A stretch of 42,165 bases of DNA, taken from NCBI GenBank assembly GCA_028709805.1, contig JAQUTL010000024.1:1-42165 (forward strand), read 5' to 3'. Numbering within the stretch: the first letter of the stretch is position 1; each line of letters starts with the position of its first letter. This document shows, one piece after another, positions 6,866 to 14,989 of the stretch. The notes below the pieces were generated by a model. The model was not told the origin of the DNA. It made no database searches and worked only from the letters and a program-made list of their open reading frames with translations. The DNA comes from Victivallaceae bacterium (lineage in GTDB: Bacteria; Verrucomicrobiota; Lentisphaeria; Victivallales; Victivallaceae). A program made the translations under genes and the position numbers.

Positions 6866-8767
6866 CTATAATTGAATAATTTGCGGTGTTCCGGTGGCAA
6901 AGCTGGAGCTATCCGCAGTCCACGCGTCCACCTGCCACGGGTGCTCGACCGACGCGCTGGTCGTCCATAACGTCATGGAGAAGTCTGTGCTGTATATTTC
7001 CCACGTCCCGCCGGTTGCAAGCCGGATGACGTAGCCGCCGTTTCCGGTGCTGGCGGTGTTAACGTATGAGCCGTCGGCCTGTTTGACGTATTTGCCGAGC
7101 AGTTCAGGCGGCGTTATGCCGGTTCCGAACAGCGAACACGCGTCTGCGGAGCCTCCAGACAGCCCGTCGAGTTTTGCCTTATCCGCCGCCGACATCAAAC
7201 CGTTCGCCGTGGTGGTGGCGAGCATGGCGCTGGTAATCAGCACCGCCCACGACGTCCACGTGCCGTTGCTTATCCGACTGCGAAACCACACACGGGCATC
7301 CGCCATGAATAAAAACTGGAAAACATAATTTGAATTGTTTCCTGCTCCATCGGTGTTGATTCGTGTTAGAACCAGCAACAGACCGTAACAAACGGAAATC
7401 GGCCCGTTCACAACCGGATTCGCGGAGACGGTGTACTCGCCCGGTGTCGTGCAATCGTTGAAGTCGCTGTTGGCGTTGACCGACCCGGCATGTACCATCA
7501 TGGTGCGCTTGAAATCCGTCCAGCCCGCTGTACCGGCTCCGGCATACGCCAAAATGTTGTTGGTTGCCCCGCCCGCCGGAATATGATTGTTCCCGGCGGT
7601 AGTTGGGTGAACGGCTTCCGGCATAACGCCGGTAAGTTTTGTCGCGTCTATTGAATCCGCTGTAAGGTTTGCCGGAAACGTGACGTTCTGATTGCCGTCC
7701 CACTTGTACAAATGTCCGCTGTTCTGAAGATTATTATTCGGAGTCCACACTGTATCTCCGTACAGGCGGATGTCATAAATAATCGGAATACTGTTCGGAT
7801 ATGCGTCGTTAACCGACGTGCATCGAAAGGTCAGGCGGAAGCGCTGTGTGTTACTGGTTGAACCGCCGCCCCATGTTATAGTACCGCCGAGCGATATAAT
7901 ATTCGGCCCACTCCAGCCTGCTATTTTTTTATCAGAAACCACCGGAACAAACACGTCCGGGCTTCCCTTGGTAGCTCGCTCGACGTCAAGCACGACCACA
8001 TGGTTTGCAATATTAACATAGAGATAAAGCCGCGACACCGTGCCATAGCGACCGGTTCCCACATCAATGGTCATCCTCATCTGTTTCGACGTGGTCATGG
8101 GGGCGGGAGATTTGAACATCTGTATACTTCCGTTCCCGTACACTCCGCTGAAAATTCCGCGCGTCATTGCCTCGGTGGTAAGAGCGGTGTCGGTCGTCCA
8201 TGTTTCGCCGCCATCCGCGGAAGTCTCGTAGGTCACGTTCTCCGGGTCAAGAAAAGCGGACATGTTGCGCCATAGCCCCATGGCGGCGGCGTCAAGCACT
8301 GTCAGAACGCCGGTCGTGTTGTAGGTGTAAGGCTTGTACAGCGCCATGAGTTCGTTGCTTACCGGCGACACCGTGATGGTTTTATTCGCGCTTCCGTCAA
8401 AACTGGCGGAGCCTCTGACGATGCCCGCCAGCGAAATTGACCTTGCGGTTTGCAGTTTCTCCGCCGCCTTAGCCACGCCGTTCAGCGGCAGGCAGTCGGG
8501 CGACAGGTTTACCCACTTTGCACCATCCCAGCGCCAGAGTTTGCCGGTGGCCTTGACGTAGTAAAACTTTGAGAGCGGAGCCAAGAGCGCAGTCCGCGCC
8601 GCGTCGGTCGCCAGCTCGATCACATCGGAAATCTTAACTCGGCCGCCGGACAAATCCGCGTACAGCTCGCCGGTGTCCGGAGTGACGATCAGGCTTCCGG
8701 ACGCCACCGCTTCGGATGCGAGTTCGTTGGCTGAGCGCGCCTTGGGAATGAATAACTCATTTGCCAT
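6866..8767 (-). CDS. Tail fibre with pyocin-knob-like region
   Basis: A 633-residue fibre. The N-terminus (MANELFIPKARSANELASEAV...GELYADLSGG) resembles the attachment segments of the other fibre genes here. The middle (about 420-520) has the GxxNANSDFNDCTTPGEYTV ... WFRSRISNGTWTSW pattern of pyocin-knob repeats, which bind cell-surface sugars. The C-terminal part (about 550-633) reads as a separate receptor-facing domain. Its Shine-Dalgarno GGAGG is partly supplied by the end of repeat A. Four or five fibre-like genes in a row suggest a multi-part adhesion device. Confidence 0.65.
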   Translation of the reverse strand: MANELFIPKARSANELASEAVASGSLIVTPDTGELYADLSGGRVKISDVIELATDAARTALLAPLSKFYYVKATGKLWRWDGAKWVNLSPDCLPLNGVAKAAEKLQTARSISLAGIVRGSASFDGSANKTITVSPVSNELMALYKPYTYNTTGVLTVLDAAAMGLWRNMSAFLDPENVTYETSADGGETWTTDTALTTEAMTRGIFSGVYGNGSIQMFKSPAPMTTSKQMRMTIDVGTGRYGTVSRLYLYVNIANHVVVLDVERATKGSPDVFVPVVSDKKIAGWSGPNIISLGGTITWGGGSTSNTQRFRLTFRCTSVNDAYPNSIPIIYDIRLYGDTVWTPNNNLQNSGHLYKWDGNQNVTFPANLTADSIDATKLTGVMPEAVHPTTAGNNHIPAGGATNNILAYAGAGTAGWTDFKRTMMVHAGSVNANSDFNDCTTPGEYTVSANPVVNGPISVCYGLLLVLTRINTDGAGNNSNYVFQFLFMADARVWFRSRISNGTWTSWAVLITSAMLATTTANGLMSAADKAKLDGLSGGSADACSLFGTGITPPELLGKYVKQADGSYVNTASTGNGGYVIRLATGGTWEIYSTDFSMTLWTTSASVEHPWQVDAWTADSSSFATGTPQIIQL

Positions 8768-8774
8768 TTTCTAC

Positions 8775-8893
8775 CTCCAAAAAGTTGCCAGCCTCGCCGT
8801 TTGAGGCTCGGCTCCGCTTCGCGGCTCCGGGTACTTTTCGGAGACCACGACCTCCGGTACTCCGTGCGGCGAACGCCGTACTCGTTCCTGCGG
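8775..8893 (-). repeat. Dispersed palindromic repeat, copy A
   Basis: About 119 bp, nearly identical to copies B, C and D. It starts CTCCAAAAAGTTGCC and ends CCTGCGG. Internal hairpins are AGCCTC/GAGGCT, CCGC-TTC-GCGG and GTGCGGC/GCCGTAC. CTCCAAAAAGT is echoed in inverted form by ACTTTTCGGAG half-way. It fills the gap between two fibre genes, starting 12 bp after one stop; its GGAG end contributes the ribosome-binding site of the next gene, 6 nt before its ATG. Confidence 0.85.
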
Positions 8894-8905
8894 ATATTGA
8901 ACTGT

Positions 8906-10399
8906 TCATTTCCACTTCGTGATGTTCGCGGAGACAACCGAATTGATTTTGTCGTTGACCGCCTTTTCGGTGGCAATCGTGGTACTGGTCGGAGTGCCCG
9001 CCAGCGCCGCGCCGCCGACCGAGTAGGTCGAACTCTGGATACCGCCGTTTGCCGCGGTCAGCACCAGCTTGTTCGCAGTTGACCAGTTCGGTTTGTCGAG
9101 CTTCGCGGCGTTAAGCGCCGAGCTGGTGTTGCTGATGGCGGTGTTCAAGGTGGAACTCGCGGCGTTGACCTTGCTCTGCGCGGTGGAGGCGGCACTGGTC
9201 AGCAGCGTTCCGCCGTAGGTGACAATCGCAGCGCCGGTTACGAGTTCGTCGTTGTTCGCCACCGTTCCGGCGGCGGAAACGGCGAGGCCGCTCGCGGTGT
9301 TCATCAAATGGCCGTCCGGGTTGAGGTTCATGCCGACGGTGATCGTGTAGTTGTTGACGTCCACCGTCACCGGATTCAGCCTGATCCAGCCGGATATCGG
9401 GTCTCCGGCGTGAGTTGCCTTGAACTTCCACAGCTGGCGGTCAAGCTCGAAATAGGCATCGTTTGAAATATTACCGGTCTCGACCGTTACCGGAGTAATC
9501 GCGGTGTGGCCGAGGTTCGGTCCGGACGCACCGATGGTCAGCGCTCCGGCGGCGGTCATCGCCATGTAACTGGAGCCGTTGCGGATAACATCGCCGACGG
9601 CGACGGTCATTCCGGCGTAGTATTCGCGCACCGTCACCCGGTCTGCGGCGGAGGGGTCGAACGACCGCTGCCCCTGCCCGTGGTAAACGTCAACCAGACT
9701 GGTCAGATTAATATTGGTCGCCTCGGCTTCACCCGCGTTGTTGGTCGTCCACAAGGTGAGAATCGACTGCTCCTCGTTGAAGCTCATGCTGGTGACAAGT
9801 CCGGTCAACCCGAGGTCAACGGTCATGTTGCCGCCGCCCATATTGTAGAGGGTCAATATGCCGTTGTTGATGGTTGCCGACGAGAACGCGGAGGAATAAA
9901 CCGACTTCCGGGCGAGATCTGAAGTCGGGATGCTGGTTCGCTGAACGCCGCCGGCGGCCAGCGATTCGACGACGTACCCGGCCGAGCCGGTCGCCATGTT
10001 GGAAATTTTGCCGTTGATCGCCGTATTTAGTGCCGAGCTTGCGACGGTGATGGCCGCATGAACCGCCTTGGCGGTTGGAACCGCGTCGTCGGTACTGGAG
10101 GCGTTGACGGCGGTGACGCGCGGCGCGGCCAGCACGTCGAATCCGGTGGTGGTGTAGCGTCGAATTTCGCCGGTGGCGGGCTTGAAGTACAGCACGCCGA
10201 CCAGTGCGGACGCCTGCGCCGGGAAACTTTCAGAGCTTCCGAGAATGGTGTTTGCGCCCGGATAAAGCGAGCGCCCGACGTACAAATGTTTCACGTCCTC
10301 GACCCATGACACCTGATTGTCGGTGACGGTGTTGTCGTTGTTGAACGCGGTCAAGGTCGCGTAATACGCGGGGATGAAAGTTGCGCCGCTGGTTGCCAT
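8906..10399 (-). CDS. Tail fibre / structural adhesion protein
   Basis: A 497-residue, Ser/Thr/Ala/Asn-rich protein with no long hydrophobic or charged regions. Helical segments with SSALNTAI and SSTLNTAISNTSSALNAAK repeats suggest trimeric coiled coils, broken by beta-rich blocks (NNGILTLYNMGGGN, NPVTVDVNNYTITVGMNLNPDG). This is the usual look of phage long-fibre shafts. The start ATG abuts the stop of the collagen-like gene. The host receptor cannot be inferred. Confidence 0.55.
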   Translation of the reverse strand: MATSGATFIPAYYATLTAFNNDNTVTDNQVSWVEDVKHLYVGRSLYPGANTILGSSESFPAQASALVGVLYFKPATGEIRRYTTTGFDVLAAPRVTAVNASSTDDAVPTAKAVHAAITVASSALNTAINGKISNMATGSAGYVVESLAAGGVQRTSIPTSDLARKSVYSSAFSSATINNGILTLYNMGGGNMTVDLGLTGLVTSMSFNEEQSILTLWTTNNAGEAEATNINLTSLVDVYHGQGQRSFDPSAADRVTVREYYAGMTVAVGDVIRNGSSYMAMTAAGALTIGASGPNLGHTAITPVTVETGNISNDAYFELDRQLWKFKATHAGDPISGWIRLNPVTVDVNNYTITVGMNLNPDGHLMNTASGLAVSAAGTVANNDELVTGAAIVTYGGTLLTSAASTAQSKVNAASSTLNTAISNTSSALNAAKLDKPNWSTANKLVLTAANGGIQSSTYSVGGAALAGTPTSTTIATEKAVNDKINSVVSANITKWK

Positions 10400-10783
10400 T
10401 TATTTATCCTTTCTGCAAAAATTTCGTACAAACGCGATCACGGCGTTCCATGTCGGAATAGTTCCGGAATCGCGCGTGCCGTCTGGCGATCCGGCGGTGA
10501 AGCGCAACCCGGACGCCTTTACGCCGCCCTTGCCGTCGGCCACCAGAATTTCACCGTCGGCCGCGCCGTCGGCGCCGATGATCGCGGCTCCGGGTTCGCC
10601 GCGCTCGCCCTTTTCGCCCTTTTCGCCTTTTGCGCCGGTCTCTCCTTTTGCGCCACGCGGGCCTTTTTCGCCGCGGGTCAGATCGATTTTCACGGTCGTC
10701 CGCCCTTTGTCCGCGGACACATGGAGCGTGTTGTCCTCATCGTCGTAATAGAGCAGCAGATCGCCGCCTAAAAGTTTTTTCAT
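10400..10783 (-). CDS. Short fibre with collagen-like repeats
   Basis: 127 residues. After a beta-rich start (LLLYYDDEDNTLHVSADKGRTTVKIDL) there are about ten G-X-Y triplets rich in E and K (residues 38-67), as in bacterial and phage collagen-like trimers, then a small C-terminal domain. Such triplets form a rigid triple helix in phage fibres. It sits between a 47-residue gene and a large fibre gene, all minus strand. Confidence 0.65.
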   Translation of the reverse strand: MKKLLGGDLLLYYDDEDNTLHVSADKGRTTVKIDLTRGEKGPRGAKGETGAKGEKGEKGERGEPGAAIIGADGAADGEILVADGKGGVKASGLRFTAGSPDGTRDSGTIPTWNAVIAFVRNFCRKDK

Positions 10784-10795
10784 TGGTCTTGTCCT

Positions 10796-10939
10796 TTATT
10801 TCCAGCGTGTTATTTTGTCGTCGATTTTCGTCCAGGTCTTTCCGCCGTCGACCGATATTTCACGTTCGCCGGTCTCTACGTCGATTCGCTCAGCTTTGGC
10901 ACCGCCGTCCTTGTTTCCGATTATGACCTTTTCGCCCAT
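10796..10939 (-). CDS. Small beta-rich fibre-module protein (47 aa)
   Basis: A short gene filling the gap between two fibre genes. It starts at ATG 10,939, with AGGAG about 6 nt upstream. The product begins MGEKVIIGNKDGG and ends RWK; it contains ISVDGGKTWTKID, a pattern common in fibre and BNR-like beta elements. It is probably a fibre accessory or cap. Function unknown. Confidence 0.55.
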   Translation of the reverse strand: MGEKVIIGNKDGGAKAERIDVETGEREISVDGGKTWTKIDDKITRWK

Positions 10940-10948
10940 GTCCAGCTC

Positions 10949-12043
10949 CTAATACACCAGCCACCAGATGCCGGTGGGTGCGCTGGTGGAAAAATCGATT
11001 GAAACGCCGGAAGTTGTTATTGTGATGGTGATCAGAGGGTCGTCGTTCTTATATACGCCTAAGCGGTCGTAGAGCTGCACCGGCACGATGCCGGCGGTGC
11101 CGAGTTCCGCCCAGGTTTTGCTGAATACGCCGTTGTCGAGGCTGCCGGTAAGAATGTTGAACTTCCGCCCGTCACGGGCAGAGCTGTCATCGTAAACCGA
11201 GCCGTCGGCATTCCATGCGCCGAGCAGCACCGGAGAGGTCAGCGCCGGCAGCTGGAGCAGTGCAAAATACATCGCCGGCTTGGCGGCGGCGACGGCGAAA
11301 CTTTTTCCTCCGGCGGTGACGGTGATCGCCTTCTGCAGCGGATTGGTCACCTCGAACAATGCGATGTCGCCGGGCGCAAGTCCGGCAGCCGCCAGCGCAA
11401 GCGGTCCGGTCTGCTGAACCACGGCTTTAACCCGGTTGACCCGGTTGCCGCCGGTCTTGGCGATCGTGCAGATCCAGCCGCCTTCCGCCGGAGTGGCGAG
11501 GAAGGTCTGATCCGGATACGCGGTAACGCCGTCGGAGGCGGAGATGGTGACCACCCCGTCGGCGGCGGTGCAGGAAATATTTGCTCCGGCGGCGATTGAC
11601 GGCGCGGCGGAGGCGAGCGCGTGCGCCGCGTCCGCTTTGGTCTGCGCGGCGGCGGCGGCGGTTGTCAGCGTTTCAAGCGCGGCGGCCAGCCCGGTCACGT
11701 CCGCTTCGGCGTGAGTGTGGACGCCGGCGGCTTTCCCGGACAAAGCGGCAAACAGTCCGGTCACCTGTTCCATGGTGTGGACATGGCCCTCCGGCAGCGC
11801 CTCGTTGATCCTTGCAAGCGCGTCGGCGGCGTAGGCGTTGGCGCCGGTGGCCAGCTCCTCCAGCCGCGCGAGGCTGGCGGCCAGTCCGGAGACGTCCGTT
11901 GCGGCATGGGTGTGGCCGGTGTCGCTCTTCCCGGCGAGCGCCTCCAGCAGGCCGACGACTTCGGCGATCAGATGGGTGTGCGCCGCGATCGCCGCTCCGG
12001 TTCCGCCGTCTCCGGCGGGAACGTTGTAAACGGTGTCAGACAT
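10949..12043 (-). CDS. Tail fibre with repeated HxH modules
   Basis: 364 residues. The N-terminal third has at least four modules of the form (A/G)HTH...DVxGLxxxL (AAHTHL, GHTHA, GHVHT, GVHTHA). HxH motifs in phage fibres such as T4 gp37 hold iron ions along a trimeric needle. A helical AAAAAQTKADAAHALAS segment and a beta-rich C-terminal half follow. Its ATG overlaps the preceding gene by 8 bp. Probably a long or side fibre. Confidence 0.65.
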   Translation of the reverse strand: MSDTVYNVPAGDGGTGAAIAAHTHLIAEVVGLLEALAGKSDTGHTHAATDVSGLAASLARLEELATGANAYAADALARINEALPEGHVHTMEQVTGLFAALSGKAAGVHTHAEADVTGLAAALETLTTAAAAAQTKADAAHALASAAPSIAAGANISCTAADGVVTISASDGVTAYPDQTFLATPAEGGWICTIAKTGGNRVNRVKAVVQQTGPLALAAAGLAPGDIALFEVTNPLQKAITVTAGGKSFAVAAAKPAMYFALLQLPALTSPVLLGAWNADGSVYDDSSARDGRKFNILTGSLDNGVFSKTWAELGTAGIVPVQLYDRLGVYKNDDPLITITITTSGVSIDFSTSAPTGIWWLVY

Positions 12044-12491
12044 TCAGCACCTCCTTGAGTTCGTCGGCGGTCAGCGCGGCGGCGGCGGCCTTGCGGTCGA
12101 CAGCCTTCACCACCTGTTTCTGGATGTGATTACGGATTGAGTTGTAGAACTCAAAAAGATCAGCCGCGCTGTCAATCCGGGCGAAGCCGTCCGCCGAACG
12201 GACGAGATACGGATAGGCGAGCGCGTGGCGCAGTTCAAAGTCCCGCTGATAGTTCAGCTGGTTTGCAACGCTCAAATAAAATTTCCGGCCGTGCCACTCG
12301 AAGCCGGTCAGGATCGCCGCGTCGGTCTCTGCGTTCACCCGGCGGACAAACTCCGCCAGCAATTCGTCGCGGTCGGGCGCGGTTTCCGGCGTGATCATGC
12401 GGAAAAATTCCGCTTCGGAAATTTTTTTCGCCCCCTTCGGGATCAGGTGGACTGAGTCATCCAGCGGAACGCCATTGTAATTGTATTTCAT
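12036..12491 (-). CDS. Fibre-associated protein (DUF4376-like)
   Basis: 151 residues from the ATG at 12,491, just after GGGAGAA. The longer upstream reading enters the preceding fibre gene and is rejected. The C-terminal 110 residues (REELL-type helix, ILTGFEWHGRKFYLSVANQLNYQRDF) look like the DUF4376 domain found in tail-fibre assembly and fibre proteins. It lies between two fibre genes and is probably a fibre chaperone or adaptor. Confidence 0.5.
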   Translation of the reverse strand: MKYNYNGVPLDDSVHLIPKGAKKISEAEFFRMITPETAPDRDELLAEFVRRVNAETDAAILTGFEWHGRKFYLSVANQLNYQRDFELRHALAYPYLVRSADGFARIDSAADLFEFYNSIRNHIQKQVVKAVDRKAAAAALTADELKEVLNV

Positions 12492-12493
12492 AT

Positions 12494-13462
12494 TTATTCT
12501 CCCAGATTCGGAATGAATTTGATATAGCTTTCGCCGATCGCGTTGGTGCTGGCTGCGCCGTTCTTGTCCAGCGCCCGGATCTGCCACACGTCGCCGGCAT
12601 GAATCGGAATCATCATGCTGTGGTGATCGCGGCCATAGTAATTATGTTTGGCGGCGATCTTGAATTCGGCGGTTCCGACCTTGAGATAATAATCAAATAC
12701 CGTATCGTCCTTGACCGGGCGGATGAACACCAGAATCCACCCGGACTTCGCCGCAGTGTAGCCGGTATTGAAGGCGCACGAGGCGGCGTGGGCATAGTCC
12801 GGGTAGCCGCAGGCGAGATTCATTATCTTGGCTTCGCCGGCGGCTGAAAGGTTGTCAAGGCCGGTGTTGGCCTTGCCGGTGAGTCCGTTCCGCAGATCCT
12901 GATGCGCTCCGGTGTCGCCGTTGTGCGCCGTGACCGCGCCGGACGGCTCGTAGTTGTGGGTGTGGCCGAGCTGCGAGTACCGGTCATCATGGTTGTGACC
13001 GAGCGCGGCGTAGAGGCCGGAGAGATCGAGCTGCCAGTCCGCGGCCGGCGCGGTGGCTCCGGCCAGCGTTCCGGCTCCCGAAAAGTTAATCTCGAAGTTT
13101 TTTATAATGGTGTTGCCGGAGACAAACGCCGCGGTAACCGTCTTGTACTGGACCTCCTGCACCGCGACGGCGATCAGCACGGTTCCGGCGCGGAGTGCGA
13201 CCAGATTAAAGGCGAAAGGCCCCGTGTCTCCGGTGAGGATTGCGGAGAACACCGCCGCGTCGTTTCCGCGCTTCCCGGCGGTCAGTCCGGTCGCGGTGTG
13301 TTTCACTTCGCCCGCCGCAAACGCGAAGTCTGCCGCCGGCGCGGTTTCAGGATCTGCTCCGTCGCGGTATCCGAATATCATCTCATCGATCGCGAGCGGA
13401 GTTCCGGACGCGATCGCGGAGGCGATGGCGGCGCGGCCGCTACTGGTTATTACTGCTTTCAT
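12494..13462 (-). CDS. Tail-collar fibre protein, gpH-like
   Basis: 322 residues. The N-terminal 150 (ITSSGRAAIASAIASGTPLAIDEMIFG ... ILIAVAVQEV) matches the tail-collar (DUF3751-type) domain that anchors P2-like fibres to the baseplate. HNHDDRYSQLGHTHNY follows, with HxH-type metal sites, and then a beta-rich C-terminal domain. It overlaps the portal gene by 23 bp. In P2 this fibre follows gpI directly; here the portal gene lies between them. Confidence 0.7.
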   Translation of the reverse strand: MKAVITSSGRAAIASAIASGTPLAIDEMIFGYRDGADPETAPAADFAFAAGEVKHTATGLTAGKRGNDAAVFSAILTGDTGPFAFNLVALRAGTVLIAVAVQEVQYKTVTAAFVSGNTIIKNFEINFSGAGTLAGATAPAADWQLDLSGLYAALGHNHDDRYSQLGHTHNYEPSGAVTAHNGDTGAHQDLRNGLTGKANTGLDNLSAAGEAKIMNLACGYPDYAHAASCAFNTGYTAAKSGWILVFIRPVKDDTVFDYYLKVGTAEFKIAAKHNYYGRDHHSMMIPIHAGDVWQIRALDKNGAASTNAIGESYIKFIPNLGE

Positions 13463-14462
13463 CTTTCACCTCGGTATTGAATTTGAATCGAATTTTCGCC
13501 GGAAGCAGGTTGTTGAGGCTCTCGAACGTCCTGGCGAGCGCCGCCACTTCGGTGGAGGTGTAAACTTGTTCGGTTTTGACCGGGTCGCCCATGCTTCCGG
13601 TTCCGGTCGGAGCCACCCCCATCAGCACCGGCGGAACCCGGTGTGCCTCGCGCACGTCGGCGGCGGAAATATTCTTGATATTGGCAAACTCGTCGCGCTG
13701 GGAAATATCGCCGATCGGAATGATCTGGATCGCCTTTTCGCCGCCGTTCGGGATCGAGACGAACATGGTGCGAAAGTTGCCCGCGCCTTTGCCGTCCTCC
13801 AGCTTGCGCTTGATGACCTGTTCCTGATCGGCGTTCATCTTCGGGTCGTTGGTGTAGAAGATGTAGCCGAGGTGACATCCGTTTTTGAAGTATTTCCGCC
13901 GGAACAGTGTTGCGTCCTGATTGAGCAGGATGCTCTGCATGCCGCCCAGCCAGTCCGGCATGCCGTAGACTTGCTGGTTGGTGTCGTATTCCTTGAGCTG
14001 AACCAGTTCGTCCGGTGCAAAATCAAGATATTTTCCGTCCGGCAGCAGCTGGCGGAAGCCGCGCCCGGCCGGATAGAGTACGCGCATATTGACCGCCGGG
14101 ATGTGCGACAATCCGACCGGCTGGCCGAAGGAGTTCTTCTCCACCTCGAAGAACACATTTCCGAAAGTCAAAAGATCGGTCACCGCCGCCATGAAGTCAG
14201 CAAGGGAGCACGGCCCCTTGACGAACGCCCGCACCGACATGTTGCGCCGGAACACCAGACACGAGCCGTGATGGCCGCAGGCGTGGCGGAGTTTGCCCAG
14301 TCCGGCGAACGACACCGGCGGGATGTAGAACTCGCTGAAGGCGTCCGGGAAGACGCCCAAATAATCCAGCAGACGGTCGTTCTCCACCGGCTCCGGATCG
14401 CCGAACGCGTAAAAGCTCTGCCGCGAATCGTTTTTTAGAATTAATTTTGTCTTTCTCGTCAT
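13440..14462 (-). CDS. Portal protein, gpQ-like, displaced into the baseplate block
   Basis: Forms the dodecameric portal at the capsid vertex through which DNA is packed. The 340 residues match P2 gpQ / PBSX-family portals throughout: PPVSFAGLGKL near 48, a FGNVFFEVEKN strand, DEL VQLKEYDTNQQVYGMPDWL, then ATLFRRKYFKNGCHLGYIFY, and DISQRDEFANIKNISAADVREAHRVPP. In P2 the portal sits beside the terminase. Here it is between tail protein I (1-nt overlap, TGATG) and the collar fibre (23-bp overlap), about 11 kb away from the other head genes. No second portal is in the window. Confidence 0.9.
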   Translation of the reverse strand: MTRKTKLILKNDSRQSFYAFGDPEPVENDRLLDYLGVFPDAFSEFYIPPVSFAGLGKLRHACGHHGSCLVFRRNMSVRAFVKGPCSLADFMAAVTDLLTFGNVFFEVEKNSFGQPVGLSHIPAVNMRVLYPAGRGFRQLLPDGKYLDFAPDELVQLKEYDTNQQVYGMPDWLGGMQSILLNQDATLFRRKYFKNGCHLGYIFYTNDPKMNADQEQVIKRKLEDGKGAGNFRTMFVSIPNGGEKAIQIIPIGDISQRDEFANIKNISAADVREAHRVPPVLMGVAPTGTGSMGDPVKTEQVYTSTEVAALARTFESLNNLLPAKIRFKFNTEVKDESSNNQ

Positions 14463-14989
14463 CAGTACACCGCCTTAAGATAAGAATATTCGGCGCCGGA
14501 AGCGCCGCACGCCATTTGCATTTCCGCCGCCTCCTCCGGGAGCTGGAGAACGTAGCGCCGACAGGTGCGGCCGTAGAGCCGGATCAGTTCGTCCCACAAT
14601 CCCGTGTATCTGGAGAAGACCGCGTAATCCACCTGGATCAGGATCACATCGCGGTTGGCCGCGTTGTCCGGGCGTTCCGCCTGGGCGACGTTGCCGAGAC
14701 AGAGCCGTTCCCAGATCCGGGCGAATCCGGAGGCGCTCCCGGCGTCGCGGGAATTGAGCCATGCGTATTTCACGCGGCGGCGGAACAACGCGTCGTCCTC
14801 TCCGGCGAAGCGGTCAATTCCGCGCTGCCACGCCAGGAGTTCCAAGAGTTCCATTGAGCAGCGCTCCGGATCGGCCGCCAGCCCGACGTTGGCCAGACTG
14901 GAGACAATGCGGTCATAAGCCGCCTCCAGCACTGCGGCCAGTGCGGCGGCGAACGGTCCGGACTGCCAGAATTGTAAATTGATTTTCAT
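14462..14989 (-). CDS. Tail protein I, gpI-like baseplate component
   Basis: 175 residues. It has the pattern of P2 gpI: an N-terminal helix ending in a CSMELLELLAWQRGIDRF-type segment and FRRRVKYAWLNSRDAGS. Together with J and W it forms the baseplate wedge. Its ATG overlaps the stop of J by ATGA, the normal order J-I. The next gene is the portal rather than the fibre, which is unusual. Confidence 0.7.
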   Translation of the reverse strand: MKINLQFWQSGPFAAALAAVLEAAYDRIVSSLANVGLAADPERCSMELLELLAWQRGIDRFAGEDDALFRRRVKYAWLNSRDAGSASGFARIWERLCLGNVAQAERPDNAANRDVILIQVDYAVFSRYTGLWDELIRLYGRTCRRYVLQLPEEAAEMQMACGASGAEYSYLKAVY

